The notes beneath the pieces are model-generated. The model had not been told where the DNA came from. It ran no database searches and was given only the letters and a program-made list of their open reading frames with translations. From Alkalimonas cellulosilytica (lineage in GTDB: Bacteria; Pseudomonadota; Gammaproteobacteria; Enterobacterales; Alteromonadaceae), in assembly GCF_036325985.1 (NCBI RefSeq), contig NZ_JAUHLI010000003.1:62001-126000 (forward strand): a DNA stretch of 64,000 bases. Direction: 5' to 3'. The translations under genes were made by a program, and so were the position numbers. Each line of letters begins with the position of its first letter. Position 1 is the stretch's first letter. Of this stretch, positions 44,629 to 53,707 are shown in pieces.

Positions 44629-45978
44629 GTGAGTTTATGGACGCCGCAAAGCTGGAGAAGCTTCCCCATCCAGCAGCAGCCAAGTTATCAGGATAAAGCC
44701 CTGGTAGCTCAAATAGAGCAGCAATTACACAAATACCCGCCACTGGTGTTTGCCCAGGAAACGCGTGATTTATTCAGTCAGTTGGCACAGGTTGCCAATG
44801 GTGATGCATTTTTGCTCCAGGGGGGCGACTGTGCTGAAAGTTTTGCTGATTTCCATGCGCCAAAAATTCGCGACACCTTCAAAGTTTTGTTGCAAATGGC
44901 AGTGGTACTGACTTTTGCTGGCCGCAGCCCTGTTGTCAAAGTAGCGCGGATGGCTGGCCAGTATGCCAAGCCGCGTTCAGGTGACTTCGAAACCATTGAC
45001 GGTGTCAGCCTGCCCAGTTACCGCGGTGATATCATTAACTCATCCGAGTTTACCGCGGAAGCGCGTGAGCCGGACCCAAACCGCTTGGTCACTGCTTACC
45101 ACCATTCAGCTGCCTCGCTGAATTTATTGCGGGCTTTTGCTCAGGGTGGTCTGGCAGATTTGCACCAGGTCAATCGTTGGAATATGAGCTTTGTCGAGAG
45201 CAATCCGCTAAAAGAGCGCTACCAGGATATTTCACAGCGGATTCAGGAAGCACTGCGTTTTATGGAGGTCTGTGGCATTACCTCTCAAACGGCACCGTCG
45301 ATCCGGGAAACTCAGCTGTATACCTCGCATGAAGCGCTGCTGCTGAATTACGAAGAAGCGTTAACGCGCCGTGATTCTCTGACCGGTGACTGGTACGACT
45401 GTTCTGCTCATATGCTCTGGATTGGTGAGCGCACCAGGCAATTGGATCATGCGCATGTTGAGTTTTTCCGCGGCATTCACAACCCGGTTGGGGTGAAAGT
45501 GGGGCCGGGTATTGATGGTGATGAATTGATCCGCTTGATTGATGCCTTAAACCCGGACAACAAAGCCGGACGCCTGACTTTAATTACCCGAATGGGTGCT
45601 GACAAACTGGCCGAAAAGCTGCCCCAACTGGTGCGTCGGGTACAAAGTGAAGGTCGTAAAGTGGTCTGGAGCTCGGATCCAATGCATGGCAATACGGTGA
45701 AGGCCAGCAACAACTATAAGACCCGCGACTTTGAAGCTATTTTGCGTGAAATACGGCAATTCTTCGCCGTACACCAGGCGGAAGGCACTCATGCCGGTGG
45801 TATCCATCTGGAAATGACCGGTGAGCATGTCACTGAGTGCACCGGTGGCGCTTATGGCTTAAGTGAGCAGGACCTGGCGCAGCGCTATTTCACCCAGTGC
45901 GATCCACGGCTAAACTCCGATCAGGTGTTAGAGCTGGCGTTTTTAATTGCCGACAGCCTGCGCACTGACTCTGTTTAA
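44629..45978 (+). CDS. 3-deoxy-7-phosphoheptulonate synthase, class II
   Basis: First enzyme of the aromatic amino-acid pathway: it joins PEP and erythrose-4-phosphate. The protein has the class II (plant-like) form with WTPQSWRSFPIQQQP at the start, QGGDCAESF, the metal-binding Cys/His/Glu residues (in GDCAESF, DPMHGNT and HLEMTGE) and a C-terminal TQCDPRLN. 449 aa, full length. Starts at GTG with GAGGA upstream. It lies near ppsA, the PEP-forming enzyme, which could supply one substrate. Confidence 0.93.
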   Translation: MSLWTPQSWRSFPIQQQPSYQDKALVAQIEQQLHKYPPLVFAQETRDLFSQLAQVANGDAFLLQGGDCAESFADFHAPKIRDTFKVLLQMAVVLTFAGRSPVVKVARMAGQYAKPRSGDFETIDGVSLPSYRGDIINSSEFTAEAREPDPNRLVTAYHHSAASLNLLRAFAQGGLADLHQVNRWNMSFVESNPLKERYQDISQRIQEALRFMEVCGITSQTAPSIRETQLYTSHEALLLNYEEALTRRDSLTGDWYDCSAHMLWIGERTRQLDHAHVEFFRGIHNPVGVKVGPGIDGDELIRLIDALNPDNKAGRLTLITRMGADKLAEKLPQLVRRVQSEGRKVVWSSDPMHGNTVKASNNYKTRDFEAILREIRQFFAVHQAEGTHAGGIHLEMTGEHVTECTGGAYGLSEQDLAQRYFTQCDPRLNSDQVLELAFLIADSLRTDSV

Positions 45979-46003
45979 TTAGCGTGAGCTCTTGTGTTCA
46001 ACC

Positions 46004-46030
46004 AAGCTCTGGCCAAGCCAGAGCTTTTTT
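46004..46030. terminator. Terminator between DAHP synthase and ppsR
   Basis: A ten-base perfect stem (AAGCTCTGGC with GCCAGAGCTT) around CAA, followed by a T-run. It lies between two convergent genes and could serve both. Confidence 0.85.
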
Positions 46031-46844
46031 AATGGCGATGACGTTTCAGGCCGGTAATGGCCAGGATTTTTGCTGCCATTTCCTCTATCGATAATTGAGA
46101 AGAGTTTAAAAACGGGATCTGTTCACGGCGGTACAACTGCTCAACCTCATTGAGCTCCAACCTGCATTGTGCCAGTGACGCATAACGGCTGTTTGCCCGG
46201 CGTTGTTGGCGTATGTCACTCAAGCGTTCGGCACTGATGGTTAAACCAAACAGCTTGTTCTTGTTACGTTTCAGTACTTCAGGCAAGACTAACCTGTCCA
46301 TATCTTCGTCAACGAACGGGTAATTCGCAGCCTTGATGCCATATTGCAGCGCCAGGTACAAACTGGTTGGCGTTTTGCCGGAACGGCTGACCCCGACCAA
46401 AATCAGATCGGCTTTATCAAAATCCTTCATATTGGCGCCATCGTCATTCGCCAGTGCATAGTTCACTGCGTCAATGCGGTAATCATAGGTTTTCTCGTGC
46501 ATGCTATGGGTGCGATGCGTTTTGGGTACCGGATCAATGGCCAGCTCTTTCTGCACGGAGGGAACAAAAGTATCCAGAAAATCGTAACAAACACCATCGC
46601 TGCTTCGGATCACATCGCGCAAGGCTTCATCCACAAACGTCTGGAATACCAGCGGGCGCTGACCTGTTGCGACAAAGCGATCATTGATCACAATTTTCAT
46701 TTGCTCAGCCTGAGCGACCGTTTCAATAAAAGGGATAGTGACATGCTCAAACTCGGCTGGAAAAAGCGACAACAAGGCATGACCAAATACCTCGGAGGTA
46801 ATGGCGGTACCATCGGAAATATAAAATGCAGTGCGCACAAGCAC
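46029..46844 (-). CDS. ppsR: PEP synthase regulatory kinase/phosphorylase PpsR
   Basis: 271 aa bifunctional enzyme that turns PEP synthase off by ADP-dependent phosphorylation and on by phosphorolysis. The P-loop-like motif GVSRSGKTPTS lies near 152-162, preceded by a conserved block (DYRIDAVNYALANDDG). The family ends in a KRNKNKLFGLTI block and a C-terminal helix. It is divergent from ppsA by about 140 bp, the arrangement known from E. coli and others. Confidence 0.94.
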   Translation of the reverse strand: MLVRTAFYISDGTAITSEVFGHALLSLFPAEFEHVTIPFIETVAQAEQMKIVINDRFVATGQRPLVFQTFVDEALRDVIRSSDGVCYDFLDTFVPSVQKELAIDPVPKTHRTHSMHEKTYDYRIDAVNYALANDDGANMKDFDKADLILVGVSRSGKTPTSLYLALQYGIKAANYPFVDEDMDRLVLPEVLKRNKNKLFGLTISAERLSDIRQQRRANSRYASLAQCRLELNEVEQLYRREQIPFLNSSQLSIEEMAAKILAITGLKRHRH

Positions 46845-46984
46845 TCCTCAAACAGTGTTTTGTTATAGCCTATGACAAAAATGCTTTTTCTCAAGAGTTT
46901 ATTTGCCTTTCGTCAGCGTGTAAAATCATTCTGTAACCCAGAATGTAAGTTTACAAGGCTTGCAACAAATTACGGAGAATCACA

Positions 46985-49366
46985 GTGCAAAACTACGTTA
47001 GCTGGTATCAAGACCTTGGTATGCAAGATGTTGGACAGGTCGGTGGCAAGAATGCGTCTCTTGGTGAGATGATCAGCAATCTGGCTGGCGCTGGTGTTCA
47101 GGTACCAGGTGGTTTTGCCACGACCGCGGATGCGTTCAATGAGTTTCTTGAGCAAAGTGGTCTGAATGAGCGTATTTATCAGCGGCTGGATAGCCTGAAT
47201 GTAGAGGATGTGCAGCAACTGGCCCAAGCTGGTGCTGAAATCCGTCAATGGATCATTGATACGCCATTTCATACCGCCTTTGAGCAAGCCATTCGCGCTG
47301 CTTATCAGCAATTGCACCCGGACCAAAGCATAGACTTATCCTTCGCGGTTCGCTCTTCTGCTACGGCTGAGGATATGCCGGATGCTTCTTTTGCCGGTCA
47401 GCAAGAAACTTTCCTTAATGTCCGTGGCTACGATGCAGTGATTGTTGCTATTAAGCATGTATTTGCTTCTTTGTTCAACGACCGGGCCATCTCCTATCGG
47501 GTCCATCAGGGCTATGATCATCGTGGCGTCGCCCTGTCGGCCGGGGTGCAGCGGATGGTTCGCTCCGATTGTGCCTCCTCTGGTGTGATGTTTACCTTGG
47601 ATACCGAGTCGGGTTTTGACGATGTGGTCTTTATTACGTCCTCCTATGGCTTGGGGGAGATGGTAGTGCAGGGCGCTGTCAATCCGGATGAATTCTATGT
47701 GCATAAGCCAACATTGGCGGCAGGTCGCCCGGCGGTGGTGAAACGTAATCTGGGCAGTAAGCTGGTGCAGATGGTGTACTCCAGCGAACAGGGTCATGGT
47801 AAGCAAGTCGTGGTGGAAGAGGTTCCTGCCGAGCTGCGCCGTCATTTCTCACTGACTGATGCTGAAATCGAGCAGTTGGCACACCAGGCCATGATCATTG
47901 AGCAGCATTATCAGCGACCTATGGATATCGAGTGGGCGAAAGACGGTATCGATGGGCAGTTGTATATTGTGCAGGCAAGGCCAGAAACGGTGAAAAGCCG
48001 TGAAGATCAAACCCGGCTGGAGCGTTTTCAATTGAATGAAACCGGTCCTTTGCTGGTAGAAGGCCGGGCTATTGGACAGCGCATTGGCTCTGGCGTTGCC
48101 CGGGTGCTGGATGGCATCCATCAGATGGATCAAATCGAGCCCGGTGATGTGCTGGTAACCGATATGACAGATCCAGATTGGGAACCGATTATGAAGCGGG
48201 CTGCAGCCATTGTCACCAATCGGGGCGGCCGTACCTGTCATGCTGCCATTATTGCCCGTGAGCTTGGGATCCCTGCGGTGGTTGGCTGTGGTGATGCAAC
48301 CGCTAAAATTCAGGATGGTGCCGAAGTTACCATCTCCTGCGCCGAAGGGGATACCGGCTTTGTTTACCAGGGCTTGCTGGATTACCAACTGGTTAGCAGT
48401 AATGTCGAGAGCATGCCGGAACTGGCTATGAAAGTGATGATGAATGTCGGCAACCCGGAGCGGGCCTTTGCTTTTTCCAGGCTACCCAATGCCGGTGTTG
48501 GCCTGGCACGGCTTGAGTTCATTATCAACCGCATGATAGGAGTGCATCCCAAAGCCTTGCTAAACTACACAGAGCAAGACCCTGAAACCAAAGCCAGCAT
48601 CGATCAATTAATGGCAGGGTACAGCAGCCCGACCGAGTTTTACATTGCCAAGTTGACGGAGGGCATTGCTACTTTAGCCTGCGCTTTTGCACCACAAAAA
48701 GTCATTGTGCGGATGTCAGACTTTAAATCAAACGAGTATGCCAATCTGATTGGTGGACGCCGTTACGAGCCGCATGAAGAAAACCCGATGATTGGTTTTC
48801 GTGGTGCGTCTCGCTATATTTCTGAAGACTTTAGAGATTGTTTTGCCCTTGAAGTTGAAGCTTTGAAGCGGGTTCGCAATCGGATGGGCTTCACCAATGT
48901 GGAAGTGATGATTCCTTTTGTTCGTACCTTAGAAGAAGCCAAAGCGGTAACTGAACTGCTGGCCGCGCATGGTTTGAAACGCGGTGACAACGGCCTGCGC
49001 TTGATCATGATGTGTGAACTGCCATCAAACGCGCTGCTGGCCAAAGAGTTTTTGCAGTATTTCGATGGCTTTTCTATTGGTTCCAATGATTTAACGCAGC
49101 TGACTTTGGGGCTGGACCGAGACAGTGGTTTGATTGCGCACTTATTCGATGAGCGCAACCCGGCGATTAAGCAGCTCCTTTCGATGGCTATTCAGGCTTG
49201 CAAAGCCGAAGGAAAGTACGTGGGGATCTGTGGTCAGGGACCATCGGATCACGATGATTTTGCCGCCTGGTTGATGGAGCAGGGCATCGACAGTGTGTCA
49301 TTAAATCCGGATACCGTGGTGGAAACCTGGCTTTATCTGGCAGATAAATACGGCAACAAAGCATAA
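46985..49366 (+). CDS. ppsA: Phosphoenolpyruvate synthase
   Basis: 793 aa enzyme that converts pyruvate and ATP to PEP, AMP and phosphate for gluconeogenesis. An N-terminal ATP-grasp domain (VGGKNASLGEM near 20) is followed by the swivelling phosphohistidine domain with GGRTCHAAIIARELG (His near 420). The C-terminal PEP barrel ends with CGQGPSDH, which holds the conserved Cys. The Thr two residues before the phospho-His is the residue that PpsR modifies in this family. Starts at GTG after GGAG. Divergent from ppsR. Confidence 0.96.
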   Translation: MQNYVSWYQDLGMQDVGQVGGKNASLGEMISNLAGAGVQVPGGFATTADAFNEFLEQSGLNERIYQRLDSLNVEDVQQLAQAGAEIRQWIIDTPFHTAFEQAIRAAYQQLHPDQSIDLSFAVRSSATAEDMPDASFAGQQETFLNVRGYDAVIVAIKHVFASLFNDRAISYRVHQGYDHRGVALSAGVQRMVRSDCASSGVMFTLDTESGFDDVVFITSSYGLGEMVVQGAVNPDEFYVHKPTLAAGRPAVVKRNLGSKLVQMVYSSEQGHGKQVVVEEVPAELRRHFSLTDAEIEQLAHQAMIIEQHYQRPMDIEWAKDGIDGQLYIVQARPETVKSREDQTRLERFQLNETGPLLVEGRAIGQRIGSGVARVLDGIHQMDQIEPGDVLVTDMTDPDWEPIMKRAAAIVTNRGGRTCHAAIIARELGIPAVVGCGDATAKIQDGAEVTISCAEGDTGFVYQGLLDYQLVSSNVESMPELAMKVMMNVGNPERAFAFSRLPNAGVGLARLEFIINRMIGVHPKALLNYTEQDPETKASIDQLMAGYSSPTEFYIAKLTEGIATLACAFAPQKVIVRMSDFKSNEYANLIGGRRYEPHEENPMIGFRGASRYISEDFRDCFALEVEALKRVRNRMGFTNVEVMIPFVRTLEEAKAVTELLAAHGLKRGDNGLRLIMMCELPSNALLAKEFLQYFDGFSIGSNDLTQLTLGLDRDSGLIAHLFDERNPAIKQLLSMAIQACKAEGKYVGICGQGPSDHDDFAAWLMEQGIDSVSLNPDTVVETWLYLADKYGNKA

Positions 49367-49383
49367 GTCGTTGTTCATCCAAT

Positions 49384-49409
49384 ACCCAGGGCGCAGCAGC
49401 GCCCTGGGT
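49384..49409. repeat. Perfect 11 bp inverted repeat after ppsA
   Basis: ACCCAGGGCGC and GCGCCCTGGGT flank AGCA. It is a very stable stem just behind the ppsA stop but has no T-run. It may protect the 3' end of the message or act as a Rho-assisted or imperfect terminator. Confidence 0.6.
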
Positions 49410-49494
49410 GCGTATGGGGCTGGTACAAAGTGTTGTTCTGTGGCAGAGTACCGCTTCCGTACAATAAAAAAATCAATGTTTTCAGGGGAATCTC

Positions 49495-51036
49495 ATGGAA
49501 GCTTTCGTCAGCGCAGTCAACGGCATTATCTGGAGCAATGCCTTGATTTATCTGTGTCTTGGGGCCGGATTGTTCTATTCCATCCTAACCCGCTTCGCCC
49601 AGGTCCGTCATTTTAAAGAAATGTGTAAACTGCTTTTCAGCGGCAATTCCTCCTCAAAAGGTATTTCTTCTTTTCAGGCACTGGCTGTTTCATTATCCGG
49701 TCGGGTCGGGGTAGGTAATATCGCAGGGGTTGCCGCAGCGATTGGTTTTGGTGGCCCTGGTGCCATTTTTTGGATGTGGGTGGTGGCTTTTCTAGGCGCC
49801 AGTACCGCCTATGCCGAGTCGACTTTAGGCCAAATTTATAAAGTCGAAGAAGACGGCCAGTACCGTGGTGGCCCGGCGTACTATTTTGAGCGCTGTTTGG
49901 GCCAGAAGTGGCTGGCTGTGCTTTTTGCACTCTCCGCCATCATTGCCTGTGGTATCTTCCTGCCGGGGGTTCAGGCCAATGCGGTTGGCAATGCCTTTAC
50001 CCAGGTGTTTGGCGACGGCAATATGGTGGTCACCAGTTTCGGTGAGGTTGGCACCAACAAGTTGGTTGCCTTAGCGGTTATCCTGATTGTGCTGGCCTTT
50101 ATCATCTTTGGTGGTATCAAACGCATCGCCAATTTTACCCAAATCGTGGTGCCCTTTATGGCGCTGGGTTACATCGTGATGGCCTTGATTATCGTGTTCT
50201 TAAACATGGATAAAGTGCCGGGTATATTTGCGCTGATTATTACCGATGCTTTCACCGCTCAGGCTGGCTTTGGTGCTGCCATTGGATGGGGCGTGAAGCG
50301 GGGTATCTACTCGAATGAAGCCGGCCAGGGCACCGGTCCGCATGCGGCTTCGGCAGCCGAGGTTGATCATCCGGCCCAACAAGGGCTGGTGCAGGCATTT
50401 TCGGTCTATGTTGATACCTTGTTTGTTTGTACTGCTACGGCGCTGATGATCCTGATCACCCAGCAATACAATGTTGTGGGTGAACTGACCGATGGCAGCT
50501 TCATTGTACAAAACATCGATGCGGCCACAGAAATAGGCTCGCCAGCTTTTACGCAAATGGCGCTGTTTAGTGTGTTTGGCAACTTTGGCCAGGGCTTTGT
50601 GGGTGTCGCCTTGTTCTTCTTCGCTTTTACCACTATTTTGGCTTACTACTACATTGCCGAAACCAATGTGGCCTACCTGAACCGCTACTTTAAGTTCAAT
50701 ATCCCGCTGGTGCTGGTGAAAATTGTGATTATGGCGATGGTGTCCTACGGCATGGTCAATGCTGCCGGCTACATTTGGGACATCGGTGACATTGGGGTTG
50801 GCTTGATGGCCTGGATCAACATTGTCGGTATCCTGGCGATTTTCTTTGTCGCCAAGCCTGCCATTCTCTGCCTGCGTGATTACGAGCAGCAACAAAAAGC
50901 CGGTGGTGATATTAGCTTCGATCCGGTGAAGTTGGGGATTAAGAATGCCACCTTCTGGGAAAAGCGGCTGGCGAAGCAACAACAGTCAGTCCCCAACTCA
51001 GCAGAGCAGCCAGCAGGCAAAACCGTTGAACCCTGA
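49495..51036 (+). CDS. Sodium:alanine symporter (AGCS family)
   Basis: 513 aa inner-membrane carrier with about eleven helices, importing alanine or glycine with sodium. Family motifs are clear: GRVGVGNIAGVAAAIGFGGPG (around residue 75) and NEAGQGTGPHAA (around 280). The ATG has GGGGAA upstream. It stands alone between a hairpin and a terminator. I looked for a glycine riboswitch ahead of it, because such leaders occur before some members of the family, and saw none. Confidence 0.95.
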   Translation: MEAFVSAVNGIIWSNALIYLCLGAGLFYSILTRFAQVRHFKEMCKLLFSGNSSSKGISSFQALAVSLSGRVGVGNIAGVAAAIGFGGPGAIFWMWVVAFLGASTAYAESTLGQIYKVEEDGQYRGGPAYYFERCLGQKWLAVLFALSAIIACGIFLPGVQANAVGNAFTQVFGDGNMVVTSFGEVGTNKLVALAVILIVLAFIIFGGIKRIANFTQIVVPFMALGYIVMALIIVFLNMDKVPGIFALIITDAFTAQAGFGAAIGWGVKRGIYSNEAGQGTGPHAASAAEVDHPAQQGLVQAFSVYVDTLFVCTATALMILITQQYNVVGELTDGSFIVQNIDAATEIGSPAFTQMALFSVFGNFGQGFVGVALFFFAFTTILAYYYIAETNVAYLNRYFKFNIPLVLVKIVIMAMVSYGMVNAAGYIWDIGDIGVGLMAWINIVGILAIFFVAKPAILCLRDYEQQQKAGGDISFDPVKLGIKNATFWEKRLAKQQQSVPNSAEQPAGKTVEP

Positions 51037-51048
51037 TAGCTGATTACT

Positions 51049-51082
51049 AAAAAAGCCTCTGCTGGTCAGGGGCTTTTTTTTT
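51049..51082. terminator. Terminator between the alanine symporter and the ABC exporter
   Basis: AAGCCTCT and AGGGGCTT pair (one G-T) with a seven-base loop, flanked by an A-run and a T-run. It can end both convergent genes. Confidence 0.8.
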
Positions 51083-51084
51083 GC

Positions 51085-52929
51085 TTACTCCACGCCGATG
51101 AAACCACCGGTCTGATGCGCCCAAAGTTGTGCATAGATACCACCACTGGCGATCAGTTCAGCATGGGTGCCTTGTTCGACAATGCGGCCCTGGTCAAGCA
51201 CTATCAACCGGTCCATCGCCGCGATAGTGGATAAACGGTGCGCAATGGCAATCACGGTTTTGCCATCCATCAAGGTATTCAGGCTGGCCTGTATCGCCGC
51301 CTCAACTTCGGAGTCGAGGGCTGAAGTCGCCTCATCCAAAATCAGGATTGGGGCGTTTTTCAGCAAAACCCGGGCAATGGCAATGCGTTGGCGCTGCCCA
51401 CCGGATAGCTTGACGCCGCGCTCACCCACCTGTGCATCCAGCCCTCGGTTGCCTTTAGGATCGGTCAGTTCACCAATAAAATCCAGAGCCTCGGCCTTGC
51501 TGGCCGCTGCAAGCAGCTCTTGCTCGGTCGCATCGGGTTTGCCATAACTGATGTTTTCGCGAACCGAGCGGTGCAACAAGGAGGTATCCTGCGTCACCAT
51601 GGCAATGTGACGGCGCAAGCTCTCCTGGCTGACCTGGCTGATGTCCTGACCATCGATCAGGATTTGACCGGACTCGACATCGTAAAAACGCAGCAATAAA
51701 TTGACCAGTGTCGATTTACCGGCACCGGAGCGGCCTACTAAGCCAACTTTTTCACCCGGCTTGATTGTCAGGTTCAACTGGTTTAAAACCGCTGCTTTAT
51801 CGTTGCTGCCTGTCTTACCATAATTAAAACCAACGGCTTTAAACTCAATTTCGCCTTTGCTTACCTGCAAAGTCGATGCATTGGCCACGTCTGTGACACT
51901 GGCTGGCTGAGACAAGGTGGCAATGCCATCGGCCACAGTACCAATGTTTTCAAACAGGCTACTGACTTCCCACATAATCCACTGCGCCATGCCATTGAGC
52001 CGAAGCGCCAGGCTAACTGCAATGGCAATAGCACCGACGGTGATGGCGCTGTGGCTCCACAACCAAATAGCCAGGGCAGCAATCGCAAACACCAGCAGGT
52101 AGTTCAGCGTTTGCACGGTCACATTCAGCCAGGTGGCCAGTCGCATTTGCTGGTAGACCGGTTTCAGAAAGATCCCCATACTGTCTCTGGCATAGCTTTC
52201 TTCGCGCTGGGTATGCGAGAACAACTTGACCGTAGCAATATTGGTGTAGCTATCGACAATTCGGCCGGTCATTTCAGAGCGTGCATCGGCCTGGCGACTG
52301 GCCACATTTTTTAGTCGTGGTACAAAGTAAAATTGCAAACCAATGTAGCAAGCCAGCCACAGCAGCATCGGCAGCATCAGCCGTGGATCAGAGTCCGCCA
52401 CAAAATAGAGCATGGCGCCAAAGTACACCAGCACATAGACCATTACATTGAGCAGCTTCATCACGGTTTCGCGCACGGCCAGCGCAGTTTGCATCACCTT
52501 GGTTGCAATGCGCCCGGCAAAATCATTCTGGTAAAAGCTGACACTTTGCCGCAGCAAATAACGATGCGACAGCCAGCGGATAGACATGGGGTAGTTACCC
52601 AGCAGTGTTTGATGCACGACCGCCGAGTGCAAAAAGGCGATCAGTGGCAATAACAATACCGTGACCAGAGCCATCCAAAGTAAGGTTGTGCCTTCATCTG
52701 TAAAGAATGTCTCCGGATCCTGGCCCACCAGCCAGTCGACCAGTTGCCCCATAAAGCTGAACAGCATAACTTCCAGCACAGCGGATGCCGCCGATAAGAT
52801 AGCCATCACCACTAAGGAGCTTTCCATGCCGCGGGTGTAATGGCGGCAAAAGGCAACAATGCCCTGTGGTGGCTGCTCTGGCTCGTGAGCGGGAAAGGGG
52901 CGGGTAAGGCGTTCAAACCATCCAAGCAT
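51085..52929 (-). CDS. ABC exporter, fused permease and ATPase
   Basis: 614 aa half-transporter. A six-helix membrane domain (about 30-330) is followed by the nucleotide-binding domain with Walker A GRSGAGKST, signature LSGGQRQR, Walker B ILILDEATSALD and a switch histidine in IAHRLST. It would work as a homodimer that exports lipids, peptides or drugs; the substrate cannot be told. ATG 52929 is preferred to the TTG at 52953. It is divergent from ribA by about 110 bp. Confidence 0.9.
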   Translation of the reverse strand: MLGWFERLTRPFPAHEPEQPPQGIVAFCRHYTRGMESSLVVMAILSAASAVLEVMLFSFMGQLVDWLVGQDPETFFTDEGTTLLWMALVTVLLLPLIAFLHSAVVHQTLLGNYPMSIRWLSHRYLLRQSVSFYQNDFAGRIATKVMQTALAVRETVMKLLNVMVYVLVYFGAMLYFVADSDPRLMLPMLLWLACYIGLQFYFVPRLKNVASRQADARSEMTGRIVDSYTNIATVKLFSHTQREESYARDSMGIFLKPVYQQMRLATWLNVTVQTLNYLLVFAIAALAIWLWSHSAITVGAIAIAVSLALRLNGMAQWIMWEVSSLFENIGTVADGIATLSQPASVTDVANASTLQVSKGEIEFKAVGFNYGKTGSNDKAAVLNQLNLTIKPGEKVGLVGRSGAGKSTLVNLLLRFYDVESGQILIDGQDISQVSQESLRRHIAMVTQDTSLLHRSVRENISYGKPDATEQELLAAASKAEALDFIGELTDPKGNRGLDAQVGERGVKLSGGQRQRIAIARVLLKNAPILILDEATSALDSEVEAAIQASLNTLMDGKTVIAIAHRLSTIAAMDRLIVLDQGRIVEQGTHAELIASGGIYAQLWAHQTGGFIGVE

Positions 52930-53036
52930 CAGTACATTCTCTGGCAACAACAAGCGGCTATTTTAACGCAAGAATGGCTAAAAGTATGGAGGGCTGTGAT
53001 AATATAGCGCTGATTTTGTTTGTACCGAGAGCTGAA

Positions 53037-53618
53037 ATGACTTTGAAACTGGTTGCATCCACTGTTTTACCAACGCCTTTTGCCGATTTTCAATTGCACG
53101 GTTTTGAAGCCCCGGATGGCAAAGAGCATGTTGCTTTGACGCTTGGTGATGTGACCACGGCAGAGCCAGTACTCGGTCGGGTGCACTCGGAGTGTTTAAC
53201 CGGAGATGCACTTTTTAGTTTGCGCTGCGATTGCGGGCCTCAATTGGAGGCTGCAATGCAAAAAATTGCCAACGAAGGCCGTGGGGTTATCTTGTATTTA
53301 CGCCAGGAAGGGCGGGGTATAGGGCTCATTAATAAGATACGCGCCTATGCTGAGCAGGATAAAGGCCTGGATACGGTAGAAGCCAATGAAATCCTTGGGT
53401 TTTTACCCGATATGCGCGAATACGATATTGCAGCAGAGATGCTGCAACTCTTAGATATTAAGCAATTACGGCTGCTCACCAACAACCCGCGCAAATTAAA
53501 AGCTTTGCAGGATGCTGGGGTCAACGTTCTGGAGCGCGTCCAACACCGGGTGAAAACCACCGCGCACAGTCATCGTTATCTGGCAACCAAGGCGGCAAAA
53601 ATGGGCCATATGCCTTAA
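53037..53618 (+). CDS. ribA: GTP cyclohydrolase II
   Basis: 193 aa enzyme that opens GTP in the first step of riboflavin synthesis. The zinc ligands are C-x10-C-x-C (SECLTGDALFSLRCDCG). The catalytic segment is LRQEGRGIGLINKIRAY, and a conserved NNPRK follows near 150. The frame continues upstream to 52974, but the ATG at 53037 gives the normal N-terminus (TLKLVASTVLPT). It stands alone, without other rib genes. Confidence 0.95.
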   Translation: MTLKLVASTVLPTPFADFQLHGFEAPDGKEHVALTLGDVTTAEPVLGRVHSECLTGDALFSLRCDCGPQLEAAMQKIANEGRGVILYLRQEGRGIGLINKIRAYAEQDKGLDTVEANEILGFLPDMREYDIAAEMLQLLDIKQLRLLTNNPRKLKALQDAGVNVLERVQHRVKTTAHSHRYLATKAAKMGHMP

Positions 53619-53643
53619 TCGGCTGGTTACACCGCTTCAAGTG

Positions 53644-53673
53644 TTAATAAATAGCGGTCGTTAATGATATACT
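53644..53673 (+). promoter_or_regulatory. Predicted promoter of the YdiJ-like gene
   Basis: TATACT at 53668-53673 is preceded by TGA, an extended -10 arrangement. A weak TTAATA lies 18 bases upstream. The gene starts 35 bases later. Confidence 0.4.
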
Positions 53674-53707
53674 GGTCACCACTGACTGATTATCTAACGC
53701 GACCACC

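Noticed and set aside
49367..49494. Glycine riboswitch before the alanine symporter
   Set aside because: No tandem aptamer-like pattern; the gap is too short and contains only the inverted repeat.
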